A stretch of DNA of 64,000 nucleotides, taken from Rhizobium sp. Q54 (GTDB lineage: Bacteria > Pseudomonadota > Alphaproteobacteria > UBA828). Below are positions 26,104-34,421 of the stretch, in pieces. Made by a program: the position numbers and the translations under genes. Where the stretch lies: positions 26,847 to 90,846 of the forward strand of contig CAMDDO010000005.1 in assembly GCA_945892755.1 (NCBI GenBank), given 5' to 3'. Positions within the stretch are counted from its first letter, which is position 1; each line of letters starts with the position of its first letter. The notes beneath the pieces are model-generated. The model ran no database searches, was not told the DNA's origin, and worked only from the letters and a program-made list of their open reading frames with translations.

Positions 26104-27942
26104 ATGATCGGTCTCTTCGGATTGTTTCACGGCGCGCGCGACGCGCCGGCCGATCTTGCGCCACTTGCTCGCCGCGTGCCGTCGCGCTACGCGCTTGACG
26201 CGCCGGCCGGTCGGGGCGCGGCGCTCGCGCGTGTCGCCCATATGCTCGATCGTGCAAATAGCCGCGCGACCGACCATCGATTCACCTGCGTAGTCACCGG
26301 CGAGCTATTCGATTCGGCCCCCTATCGCGGACTTGGCGCCGAGAGCAGTTTTGCGGCGCTCATCGTTGCCCTGGCCCACGACAGGCAACTTGACCGCTTG
26401 TCCGAAGCCAATGCCCAGTTCAGCGCCGCGCTCTATGATCATCAGCGCCACGCCCTGACGCTGATCACCGATAGGCTGTGCACTCACCCGCTTCACCTAT
26501 GGCGCGGCGGTGGCGAGCTCGTATTCGCCAGTCAAATTCATACGCTGATTGGTGATTCTCGGGTGTCGCGCGCGCTCGATCCGGCGGCGCTTGCGCAACT
26601 CTTCACCATGCAGCGGACCTTCGGCAGTACGACGCCGTTTCGAGATATCGTCGCCCTACCTGCGGGCGCGCTGGTTTCGTTCGATGGCAAGACGGTCGAG
26701 GAGAAGCGCTATTGGGAAATGCGCTGGCGCCCGGCGGGCTTGAGCAAACGCGAGACCGCCGCCGCGCTCGCGACGGCGTTGCGAAACGCGCTTGCGCGCC
26801 AATCGTCGGGCCGCGTTGGCATGTTGCTTTCGGGCGGACTCGATTCGCGCACTCTGCTTGCCGCGGCGCCCGCGCCGATGCCGAGCTTCACCACCGCGAG
26901 CTATGACAATCCGGAAATGGCGATAGCGCGTGAGACGGCGTCACGGCTCGGCGCGGCCCACCACCCGATCATATTCGATCCGGCGTCGATCCTTGAATTT
27001 CATGACGAGGCGGTGCGCGATTCGGGCGGTATGTACCCGGCCTCGACGCCGTTCGCCGCCATGATGCCGGTTGTCTCGGCCGGCTGTGATATCACGCTCA
27101 GTGGTCACGGCCTCGACTACACGCTGCGTGGCTACTATACGCCGGCACGCTTTTTGGATGTTGGCGGTTCACACACCCGGCTGCCGACGCTGCGCGCGCT
27201 ACCGGCGCACCCCTCGGGCGCCGACGTTCTCGCCAATTTACGCCAGGGTCCGCCACGCGCCACGGTTGAGCACATCATCGCGCCCGAATGGCGCACGGCG
27301 TGGTGGGAGGGTCAGGCACGCACGCTCGATCGGGTGCTGGAGCCTTGGCTTCATTCCGATGAACCGCGCAACGCCTGGGACGCGCTGATCCTTCACGCGG
27401 TCAGCAAGCACTATGCGTTCTGCGGCATGATGGCGGTGCGCGCGGCGACCGATTTGCGCCTCCCGGCATTCGACAACGAAGTGTTCGAGATCTATCTCGG
27501 CATGAAGCCGGCGTGGCGTGTCGGCGCGCGGGTCATGCAACGCGCTGCGCAATTGATCAATCCGGAGATAGCGCGTCTGCCCAACGCCAATACCGGTTTT
27601 CGTGCCGACTTGCCTGGCTGGCTCGAAGTCGCCGGCCTTCTGGGTCGCGGCCTGATGCGTCGGCTCGGTCTTGCGATGCGACCGGCCCTACCGAGTGAGG
27701 CGCACAGCGCCGGCTCGTGGCAGAATTTCAGCGCACTTTATCGCAACGACCCGGCGCACCGGGCTCGGCTTCTTGAAGTTCGCGGCCGGCTCGATTCCCT
27801 ATCGTTCGGCGTGCTTCGGATCGACGCGCTTGCCGCTTGTATCGACGAGCATCTGACCGGCGCCGCCAACCACCCCAAGCTCTTACGCCAGCTCATCACG
27901 CACGATGCGTGGGTTCGTCTGTTCGAGCCACGTGCGGCATGA
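26104..27942 (+). CDS. Asparagine-synthase-like amidotransferase without the N-terminal Cys
   Basis: 612 aa. The C-terminal synthetase domain is intact: PP-loop 'MLLSGGLDSRTLL' with SGGLDS at residues 243-248, and later 'LSGHGLDYTLRGYY'. The N-terminus reads 'MIGLFGLF' where true glutamine-hydrolysing AsnB has Met-Cys-Gly-Ile; the nucleophilic Cys2 is missing, so the glutaminase is probably inactive and the enzyme would need ammonia or another amine. Relatives in glycan and lasso-peptide loci amidate carboxyl groups, so amidation of a sugar acid is possible (inference). A second, complete asnB lies at 38787. Confidence 0.86.
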   Translation: MIGLFGLFHGARDAPADLAPLARRVPSRYALDAPAGRGAALARVAHMLDRANSRATDHRFTCVVTGELFDSAPYRGLGAESSFAALIVALAHDRQLDRLSEANAQFSAALYDHQRHALTLITDRLCTHPLHLWRGGGELVFASQIHTLIGDSRVSRALDPAALAQLFTMQRTFGSTTPFRDIVALPAGALVSFDGKTVEEKRYWEMRWRPAGLSKRETAAALATALRNALARQSSGRVGMLLSGGLDSRTLLAAAPAPMPSFTTASYDNPEMAIARETASRLGAAHHPIIFDPASILEFHDEAVRDSGGMYPASTPFAAMMPVVSAGCDITLSGHGLDYTLRGYYTPARFLDVGGSHTRLPTLRALPAHPSGADVLANLRQGPPRATVEHIIAPEWRTAWWEGQARTLDRVLEPWLHSDEPRNAWDALILHAVSKHYAFCGMMAVRAATDLRLPAFDNEVFEIYLGMKPAWRVGARVMQRAAQLINPEIARLPNANTGFRADLPGWLEVAGLLGRGLMRRLGLAMRPALPSEAHSAGSWQNFSALYRNDPAHRARLLEVRGRLDSLSFGVLRIDALAACIDEHLTGAANHPKLLRQLITHDAWVRLFEPRAA

Positions 27943-29255
27943 CCGCGTCATTCGCTTATCGTTTCTCGCTCGCGCCGAACCTCGCGCTCTTTCGTGCTGA
28001 AATCGAGCACGCACTCAGCTTTGTGGAGCGCGCGCATGGCATCGGCCGCGATCCATCCGCCGCGCGCGTGCTGCACTATGGACCGGAGCCACCGGAAGGC
28101 GCGCTCGCCGTGCCGGCGGTCTTGTTTCCGGGCGGTGTGCGTTTGGCGGAAGACGGTATTCATCCGGTACGCGAGGCGCTCGAAAAACTTGCCGCTGGCG
28201 TCGGGCCAGCCCCGCTTTTTCCGGTCCGGGGACCGGCGGCCTCGGATGAGCGCTTCGCTTATGACGCGATCGGTTTGATCGCCCTGATGCTGACCCGGCT
28301 CGAAGAGCGAGGCAGCCCGGCCAATGATCGCTATGGCCGTTTTCCTTATGCCGCGTCCATGGCGGCACGCTTTCATTCGAGCGCCGAGCCCGCCGCCGAC
28401 CAAGCGGCGCGCGATCTCGCTTTGGCGCTCACCGGTGGTCACGCGCCGAGCGCCACGTCCTATGAGGTGCTGGTGACCCATGATGTCGACCGTTTGCGCG
28501 GCTATCACCGGCCGCTTACACCCTTGCGCGAGGCGGCGGGTGATCTCCTGAAACGCCGAAGCCCGTTGAGGGCATCGCGGCGTCTGTGGCGCGCTTTTGG
28601 CGGTGGCGATCCCTGGCGCTCGGCGCGCCGGTTGATGGCGCGCTCCGAGGCCAGAGGCGTCCCGAGCCGGTTCTATTTCATGGGGCCCAGTGCGGCCTCG
28701 ATGGATAGTCCCTACGCGCTTTCAATGGCGCCACTCTTACGCCGCTTGGTCGGGGAGATTCAGGGTCGTGGCCACCTTATCGGCTTTCATCCCGGTTTTG
28801 GCACGGCGAGCGATGCGGCCTTATGGACGCGCCAGAAACAAGGCCTTGAGCGAATCATCGGGCTCCAGGTGAACGAAGGCCGTCAGCATGTGCTTGGCTA
28901 TGACGCCGCGACGACGCCCGATATCTGGGCCAGCAACAGCATGGTGCTCGACCTCACACTCGCCTTTCCCGAAATTACCAATTTTCGCGCTGGCACCTGC
29001 CGTCGGTTCAAGGCCTATAGCTTGACCCGTCGTACGCCGCTGGCGCTGGAACAAGCCTCGACCGCGTTGATGGATTTCGGCCTATTCGGCGGCAAGTACC
29101 GCGACCTAAGTCCCCAACAGGCGCTTGATGAGGCGTCGCGCGCCGCCGATATTTGCCGGCGCTTCGGCGGCGCGTTCGTGGTGCTGCACCATCTTGGGTC
29201 GTGCGATGCCAAGGTCGACCGATTTTTCGAGACCGTCATGCGCGAGGTTGCATGA
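27939..29255 (+). CDS. Polysaccharide deacetylase-family protein (long form)
   Basis: 438 aa from the ATG that overlaps the previous stop. Residues about 185-400 hold the NodB-like fold: 'VLVTHDVDRLRGY' (His-Asp-x-Asp metal motif) and 'RGHLIGFHPGFGT' (second His motif). The first 180 residues are an extra domain seen in family members of surface-glycan loci. The likely reaction is hydrolytic removal of an N- or O-acetyl from a sugar. It lies directly ahead of a second, shorter deacetylase. No signal peptide is seen, so it probably acts in the cytosol on lipid-linked or nucleotide sugar intermediates. Confidence 0.82.
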   Translation: MTASFAYRFSLAPNLALFRAEIEHALSFVERAHGIGRDPSAARVLHYGPEPPEGALAVPAVLFPGGVRLAEDGIHPVREALEKLAAGVGPAPLFPVRGPAASDERFAYDAIGLIALMLTRLEERGSPANDRYGRFPYAASMAARFHSSAEPAADQAARDLALALTGGHAPSATSYEVLVTHDVDRLRGYHRPLTPLREAAGDLLKRRSPLRASRRLWRAFGGGDPWRSARRLMARSEARGVPSRFYFMGPSAASMDSPYALSMAPLLRRLVGEIQGRGHLIGFHPGFGTASDAALWTRQKQGLERIIGLQVNEGRQHVLGYDAATTPDIWASNSMVLDLTLAFPEITNFRAGTCRRFKAYSLTRRTPLALEQASTALMDFGLFGGKYRDLSPQQALDEASRAADICRRFGGAFVVLHHLGSCDAKVDRFFETVMREVA

Positions 29256-29989
29256 GCGCGGCCACCGGCTTCTCGCCCGAGAGCTATGCCGCGCTGATTG
29301 ATTCCCTTCGCGCGCGCGGCTATGAGGGGCGCGATTTCTTCACGGTGCGCCCGGAGGCGCGCCATCTCGTCTTGAGGCACGACATTGACGTCTCACTCGA
29401 TGCCGCCCTCGCCATGGCTGAGTTCGAGGTCAAGCTTGGTCTGCGCGCGACCTATTTCGTTCTGTTGCGTTGCGAACTCTATAACCCGTTCGCCGAGGCC
29501 GGTCGCAAGGTATTACGGCACCTTGGTGCGCTCGGCCACGAAGTCGGACTGCATTTCGATGCGGCGCTCGTCGACGGCGGTATGGAGGCGCTCGACCAAG
29601 CCGCCGCCGAGGAATGCGCCATGCTCGAAGGCTTGATTGACCGGCCGGTTCGAATCATCAGTTTCCACCGGCCGGCACAAGCGCTGCTTGGGCTCGCGCG
29701 CCCGCTCGCGGGGCGCGCCCATGCCTATGAGCCGCGCTTCTTCAAGGCGATCGGTTATTGCAGCGATTCGCGCGGCGCGTTTCACCATGGCGATCCGTCG
29801 TCTCACCCGGCGGTGATGGCCGGAACCGCCTTGCAATTACTCACCCACCCGATCTGGTGGATGGCGGAAGCCGGCATCGACGCGACGGATCGGCTGGAGC
29901 GCTATGTCACTGGCCGCAGCGCCGCCATGCGTCGAGCGCTCGCCACCATGATCGAAAGCTATGACCCACAGCGCGGGGCCGGCGAATGA
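29252..29989 (+). CDS. Polysaccharide deacetylase-like protein (short form)
   Basis: 245 aa. 'LVLRHDIDVSLDAALAMAEF' gives the His-Asp-x-Asp metal site and 'GHEVGLHFDAAL' the second His motif; 'ISFHRPAQALLG' and 'YCSDSRG' follow as in NodB-like deacetylases of capsule loci. No signal peptide. ATGA overlaps on both sides link it to the longer deacetylase before it and the oxidoreductase after it. The pair may act on different acetyl groups or work together. Confidence 0.85.
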   Translation: MSAATGFSPESYAALIDSLRARGYEGRDFFTVRPEARHLVLRHDIDVSLDAALAMAEFEVKLGLRATYFVLLRCELYNPFAEAGRKVLRHLGALGHEVGLHFDAALVDGGMEALDQAAAEECAMLEGLIDRPVRIISFHRPAQALLGLARPLAGRAHAYEPRFFKAIGYCSDSRGAFHHGDPSSHPAVMAGTALQLLTHPIWWMAEAGIDATDRLERYVTGRSAAMRRALATMIESYDPQRGAGE

Positions 29990-30981
29990 CGCCGCGCATC
30001 GCCGTCATCGGCGCCGGCCATTGGGGCCGCAATCTGATGCGCAATTTCGATGCGCTCGGTGCGCTCGCCGCGTTCTGTGACGAAGACGCGGCAACGCTCG
30101 CGCGCGAAGCCGCGGCCTTTCCGAAGGCGCGCGTCGCCCGAACGCTTGAGGCGCTTCTGGCCGATCCCACCATCGATGCGGTCGCGATCTCGACGCCGGC
30201 CGCGACCCATAGCCTGCTCGGCCGCCGTGCGCTCGAAGCCGGCAAACATGCATTTATCGAAAAGCCGCTTTGCCTGACTGCGACCGAGGCCGAAGCGCTT
30301 GGCCGCCTTGCCGACAAGCTCGATCGCACGCTGATGGTCGGCCATCTCTTGTTGTTTCACCCGGCGTTCGCGGCCTTGAAGCGCTTTGTCGCCGAGGGCC
30401 GCATCGGGCCCTTGCGCTATATCTATTCGAACCGCGCGAGCCTCGGGCGGATCAGGCGCGAGGGTGGTGCGCTCTGGGAGTTCGCTCCGCATGACGTGTC
30501 GATGATTCTCGGTCTGACCGGTGCCATGCCGGAGCGGGTCACTTGCGTTGGCGGCGCTTGGTTGCAGGCGGAGGTCGCTGATCTGACCCTGACGCATTTG
30601 GCGTTTCCGAACGGTATTCAGGCCCATATTTTCGTGTCGTGGCTGCACCCCTATAAGGATCACCGCATGGTGGTGATCGGCGCCGAAGGCATGGTGGTGT
30701 TTGACGATGTCGCACAGGGGCCGAATAAATTGTTGCACTACCCGCACGTGGTCGACATCACGGGCGATATTCCGGCCGTCACCAAAGCGCCCGCCATGCC
30801 GATCGCCTATAACGCCGAGGAACCCTTGGCGCGCGAATGCCGGCATTTTCTTGACTGCGTGGCGAATCGAAAAACGCCGATCAGCGATTGGCGGGAGGGT
30901 CATCGGGTGCTTGCGGTCTTGCAGGCCTGCCAACGCGCGTTGAACTCGGGCGGCGCGTCGATTGTCGAGGCTTTGCCGTGA
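29986..30981 (+). CDS. Gfo/Idh/MocA-family sugar oxidoreductase 1
   Basis: 331 aa. N-terminal Rossmann start 'IAVIGAGHWGRNLMRNFDAL', the family Lys motif 'HAFIEKPLC' and a C-terminal sheet domain with 'WEFAPHDVSMILGL' (His-Asp catalytic region). This subgroup is often found beside WlbB/WbpD acetyltransferases and DegT aminotransferases in O-antigen loci, acting on nucleotide sugars. It is adjacent to a second member of the same family (GTGA overlap), so the two may catalyse separate oxidation or reduction steps. Substrate is inferred only. Confidence 0.88.
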   Translation: MTPRIAVIGAGHWGRNLMRNFDALGALAAFCDEDAATLAREAAAFPKARVARTLEALLADPTIDAVAISTPAATHSLLGRRALEAGKHAFIEKPLCLTATEAEALGRLADKLDRTLMVGHLLLFHPAFAALKRFVAEGRIGPLRYIYSNRASLGRIRREGGALWEFAPHDVSMILGLTGAMPERVTCVGGAWLQAEVADLTLTHLAFPNGIQAHIFVSWLHPYKDHRMVVIGAEGMVVFDDVAQGPNKLLHYPHVVDITGDIPAVTKAPAMPIAYNAEEPLARECRHFLDCVANRKTPISDWREGHRVLAVLQACQRALNSGGASIVEALP

Positions 30982-31991
30982 GCGGGCGCGCCACCAAGCA
31001 GCCAGTCCGCGTGGCGGTCATTGGCACAGGCTATTTTGGCAGCCTGCACGCCGGCAAATTGGCGACGATGGAGGGCGTCGAACTGGTCGCCGTGGTCGAC
31101 GCCGATCCCGAAACCGCGCAGACGGTCGCGACCAAGCATGGCGTGCTCGCGCTCAGCGATCCGCGCGCGGTGATTGGACGCATCGATGCCGCGATCGTCG
31201 CGGTGCCGACCAAAGCGCATTTCGAGGTGGCTGACATGCTTCTCGGCCATGGCATTCACGTCATGGTCGAAAAGCCGATCACCGACGATCCTATAACCGC
31301 CCGCCGCTTGGTTGACCTTGCCGCCAAGAAGGGTTCGGTTCTACAGGTCGGTCATTTGGAGCGATTTTCGGCGGTCGGCGTCGCGCTGCGCGAAAAGGTG
31401 CGCGATGCGCTCTATATCGAATCCTATCGCATCGCGCCGTTTCGCGAACGCGGCACCGATGTTGGCGTGATTCTCGATCTCATGATTCATGACATCGATT
31501 TGATCTTGGCCTTCGTGCGGGCGCCGATCGATTCGGTCGAGGCGATCGGTGTTCCGGTGTTGTCGCCCTCGGAAGACGTCGTCAACACGAGGGTCCGCTT
31601 TCAGAACGGCTGCTTCGCGACCATGACGGCGAGCCGGGTCAGCTTCAAGGCCGAGCGCAAAATGCGCATCTTCCAGCCAGAGTCCTATATCGGAATCGAT
31701 TTTCTCGAGCGCACCTTGAGACATGTCTACAAGAAGGACTCGACCTCTGGCGTCGGGCGCCCTGAAATCGCCATCGAAAACCAAACATACCAGGAATCCG
31801 ATGCCATTCTTGAAGAGGACAAGGCCTTCATCGCCGCCATTGCCAATGGCACGGCGCCGTTGGTCAGTGGGACCGATGGTTTGAGGGCGCTCGAGGCCGC
31901 GACCTTGATCATGAAAAGCCTGCATGAAAATCTGGCGCGCTTTGCCACGGCGCGCATGGCCGCGCACCGGCGGATCCCCGAGGCGATCTAA
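30978..31991 (+). CDS. Gfo/Idh/MocA oxidoreductase 2, UDP-GlcNAc 3-dehydrogenase-like (GnnA/WlbA type)
   Basis: 337 aa, GTG start overlapping the previous stop. Motifs: 'VAVIGTGYFGSLHAGKLA', 'HVMVEKPITDDP', 'LQVGHLERFSAVG' and 'VILDLMIHDIDLILAF'. The 'GHLERF' and 'MIHDIDL' stretches are typical of GnnA-like enzymes, which oxidise C3 of UDP-GlcNAc so that an aminotransferase can install a 3-amino group. The following two genes are an acetyltransferase and a DegT aminotransferase, exactly the partners needed, as in wlbA-wlbB-wlbC of Bordetella. A 2,3-diamino-sugar product is therefore likely (inference from context). Confidence 0.85.
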   Translation: MSGRATKQPVRVAVIGTGYFGSLHAGKLATMEGVELVAVVDADPETAQTVATKHGVLALSDPRAVIGRIDAAIVAVPTKAHFEVADMLLGHGIHVMVEKPITDDPITARRLVDLAAKKGSVLQVGHLERFSAVGVALREKVRDALYIESYRIAPFRERGTDVGVILDLMIHDIDLILAFVRAPIDSVEAIGVPVLSPSEDVVNTRVRFQNGCFATMTASRVSFKAERKMRIFQPESYIGIDFLERTLRHVYKKDSTSGVGRPEIAIENQTYQESDAILEEDKAFIAAIANGTAPLVSGTDGLRALEAATLIMKSLHENLARFATARMAAHRRIPEAI

Positions 31992-31997
31992 GAGCCG

Positions 31998-32567
31998 ATG
32001 AATTCAGCGAGCTTCTTCGCTCACCCGAGCGCGATCGTGGCCGATGGCGCGGTCATTGGTGCCGGCACCAAGATTTGGCATTTTTGCCATGTCATGGCGA
32101 AGGCGCGGCTCGGCGAACGCTGCGTGCTTGGCCAGAACGTCATGATCGGCCCCGATGTCGTCATCGGCAATGGCTGCAAACTGCAAAACAATGTGGCGCT
32201 CTATACCGGCGTCACGCTGGAGGATGAGGTGTTTTGCGGCCCGTCTTGCGTTTTCACCAACGTGTTGACGCCGCGCGCCTTCGTCGAACGTAAGACCGAG
32301 TTCATGCCCACTTTGGTCAGGCGCGGCGCTACCATCGGCGCCAACGCCACCATTATTTGCGGCGTTACCATCGGGCGCTATGCCATGATTGGCGCGGGCG
32401 CGGTGGTCACGCGCGATGTCAGGGATCACGCCCTAATGATTGGCAACCCGGCGCGCGAGCGCGGCTGGGTCGGCCGGTCGGGCGACGTGCTCGGCGCCGA
32501 CCTCATTTGTCCTCGTACCGGAGAGCGTTATCGTGAAACCGAGCCCGGCCTTGTCGCCATCGGCTGA
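31998..32567 (+). CDS. Hexapeptide-repeat N-acetyltransferase, WlbB/WbpD type
   Basis: 189 aa, left-handed beta-helix repeats throughout, for example 'HPSAIVADGAVIGAGTKIWH', 'NVMIGPDVVIGNGCKLQNNV' and 'GATIGANATIICGVTIGRYA'. The stretches 'KIWHFCHVMA', 'VFTNVLTPRAFVERKTEF' and the C-terminal 'CPRTGERYRE' match WlbB/WbpD, which acetylate the 3-amino group of UDP-2-acetamido-3-amino sugars using acetyl-CoA. It follows the GnnA-like dehydrogenase by 6 bp and overlaps the aminotransferase gene by 35 bp. Confidence 0.92.
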   Translation: MNSASFFAHPSAIVADGAVIGAGTKIWHFCHVMAKARLGERCVLGQNVMIGPDVVIGNGCKLQNNVALYTGVTLEDEVFCGPSCVFTNVLTPRAFVERKTEFMPTLVRRGATIGANATIICGVTIGRYAMIGAGAVVTRDVRDHALMIGNPARERGWVGRSGDVLGADLICPRTGERYRETEPGLVAIG

Positions 32568-33702
32568 ACCGGCCGGGGAGCCGATCAGCTTCTTCGATCT
32601 CAGGGCGCAGCACGCGCGGCTGCGCACCCAGATCGACATTCGCTTGGCGCGCGTGCTCGAGCACGGCGCCTTCGTGCTCGGCCCCGAGGTCCAGGAGTTC
32701 GAGCGGCGAATGGCGTCCTATACCGGCGCGCCACATGCCGTGACTTGCGCCAACGGCACCGACGCACTCACCATCGCCTTGATGGCCGACAACATCGGGC
32801 CGGGCGATGCGGTGTTCCTGCCATCCTTCACCTTCACCGCGACCGCCGAGGCCGTCGCCCTGATCGGCGCCACGCCGGTCTTCGTCGATGTCGACGCCCG
32901 CACCTTCTTGATCGATGGCGATGACCTCGAGCGGCGCATCGCGGCGGTGCGAAAGGCCGGTGCGCTCAAGCCACGCGCATTGATCGCGGTCGATCTGTTC
33001 GGTCAGCCCGCCGATTACGACCGGCTCAATCCGCTCTGCGAATCCGAGAACCTGCTGCTCATTGCCGATGCCGCGCAAAGTTTCGGCGCGCGCTATAAGG
33101 GCCGCGTCGCGGGCGCCCTCGCGCCGGTTTCGACGACCAGCTTCTTTCCGTCGAAGCCGCTCGGCTGCTATGGCGATGGCGGCGCACTGTTCACCACGGA
33201 CGAAGGACGCGCGGCGGTCTATCGCTCGATCCGCGGCCATGGCACCGGCGACGCGAAGTACGAGGTGGTCCGGATCGGCCTCAATAGCCGGCTTGATTCG
33301 CTCCAGGCCGCGGTTCTGCTTGCCAAGATCAACGTGGTGGACGACGACCGCGCGGCGCGCGCGGCGCTCGCCGCCGCCTATTCCGAGGGCCTCGCCGATC
33401 TCGTGATGACGCCGATCACCCTGCCTGAGCGTGAGAGCGCCTGGGCCCAATACACGATTCAAGTCGATCGACGCGACGACGTGCAGGCGGCCTTGAAGGC
33501 GCGCGGCGTGCCGACCGCGATCTATTATCCGCGCCCGATGCATTTGCAGCCGGCCTATGGGCGCTGGAGCGAGGGGCCGGGCTCGTTACCGGTGAGCGAG
33601 CGGCTTTCGGCGCGCGTGCTTGCTCTGCCCATGCACGCCGACATGCGGCCCGAGGCACGTGCCCGCATCATCGAGGCGGTGCGTGAGGTCGTGAAAGGGT
33701 GA
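32533..33702 (+). CDS. DegT/DnrJ/EryC1 PLP aminotransferase (WlbC/WbpE type)
   Basis: 389 aa. GTG at 32533 was chosen because GGAGAG lies about 8 bases upstream and it begins near the family start ('ISFFDLRAQHARL'). 'CANGTDALTIAL', 'PSFTFTATAEAV', 'LIADAAQSFGARYKG' and 'TTSFFPSKPLGCYGDGGA' hold the PLP-binding Asp and Lys. WlbC/WbpE use glutamate to aminate UDP-3-keto-GlcNAc-type sugars. With the GnnA-like dehydrogenase and WlbB-like acetyltransferase just upstream, a UDP-2,3-diacetamido-2,3-dideoxy sugar is the best guess. The next gene starts within its stop (GTGA). Confidence 0.93.
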   Translation: MKPSPALSPSAEPAGEPISFFDLRAQHARLRTQIDIRLARVLEHGAFVLGPEVQEFERRMASYTGAPHAVTCANGTDALTIALMADNIGPGDAVFLPSFTFTATAEAVALIGATPVFVDVDARTFLIDGDDLERRIAAVRKAGALKPRALIAVDLFGQPADYDRLNPLCESENLLLIADAAQSFGARYKGRVAGALAPVSTTSFFPSKPLGCYGDGGALFTTDEGRAAVYRSIRGHGTGDAKYEVVRIGLNSRLDSLQAAVLLAKINVVDDDRAARAALAAAYSEGLADLVMTPITLPERESAWAQYTIQVDRRDDVQAALKARGVPTAIYYPRPMHLQPAYGRWSEGPGSLPVSERLSARVLALPMHADMRPEARARIIEAVREVVKG

Positions 33703-34415
33703 CGAAGCCGGCCGATCGAACTGTTGTCGTCGCCATTCACCAGCCCAATTACCTGCCCTGGCTCGGCTATTTTCATAAGCTCGCGCGCGCCGAGGTCTTC
33801 GTCTTCCTCGAAGCCGCACAGTTTTCAAAGGGCAGTTACACCAATCGCGTTCAGATCCTGCGCGACGGTAAGCCGGTCTGGCTCACCCAACCCATCGAAC
33901 AATCTTTGGGCCAGCCGATTGAGACCGTTGCCTTTGCCGATCGACTTTGGCCCCGCCGCCACGTCGATACTCTGCACGGTGCCTATCGCGGTGCCGCCGC
34001 CTTTCGCGCGGTGTTTCCGTACCTGGAATCGTTGCTGCTCAAGGCGCCGCTCGACTCGCTCGCCGCCGCCAATCGTCATCTGATCGAGGGGCTCGCCGCG
34101 GCGCTCGGACTTGCGCCGCGCTTCGCCCGCGACGGCGTGCTTGGTGTCAGCGGACTCGAGGGCGATGATCGCCTCGTTGCGTTGGTTGGCGCCGTGGCGC
34201 CGGGCGCAGTCTACCTCTCGGGCAAAGGTGGCGCCCTCTATCAGGACGAAGCCAAATTCGCCAGTGCCGGCATTGCGCTGCGTTATAGCGCGTTCACGCC
34301 GAAGGCCTACCAGCAAACCGGCGGCGGCGGATTCGTGCCGGGGTTGTCGATTGTCGATGCACTGTTCTCGCTCGGCATCGATGCGACGAGGGCGTTGGTC
34401 GCCCCGGAAGAGTGA
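33699..34415 (+). CDS. WbqC family protein
   Basis: 238 aa, GTG start overlapping the aminotransferase stop. 'VAIHQPNYLPWLGYFHKLARA' near the start and 'FSKGSYTNRVQI' are the typical WbqC pattern; 'YLSGKGGALYQD' follows. WbqC-like proteins are common in O-antigen loci next to DegT aminotransferases and have been proposed to act on amino-sugar intermediates, but the reaction is not settled. No signal peptide or membrane helix. Confidence 0.87.
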   Translation: MTKPADRTVVVAIHQPNYLPWLGYFHKLARAEVFVFLEAAQFSKGSYTNRVQILRDGKPVWLTQPIEQSLGQPIETVAFADRLWPRRHVDTLHGAYRGAAAFRAVFPYLESLLLKAPLDSLAAANRHLIEGLAAALGLAPRFARDGVLGVSGLEGDDRLVALVGAVAPGAVYLSGKGGALYQDEAKFASAGIALRYSAFTPKAYQQTGGGGFVPGLSIVDALFSLGIDATRALVAPEE

Positions 34416-34421
34416 AGTCGC

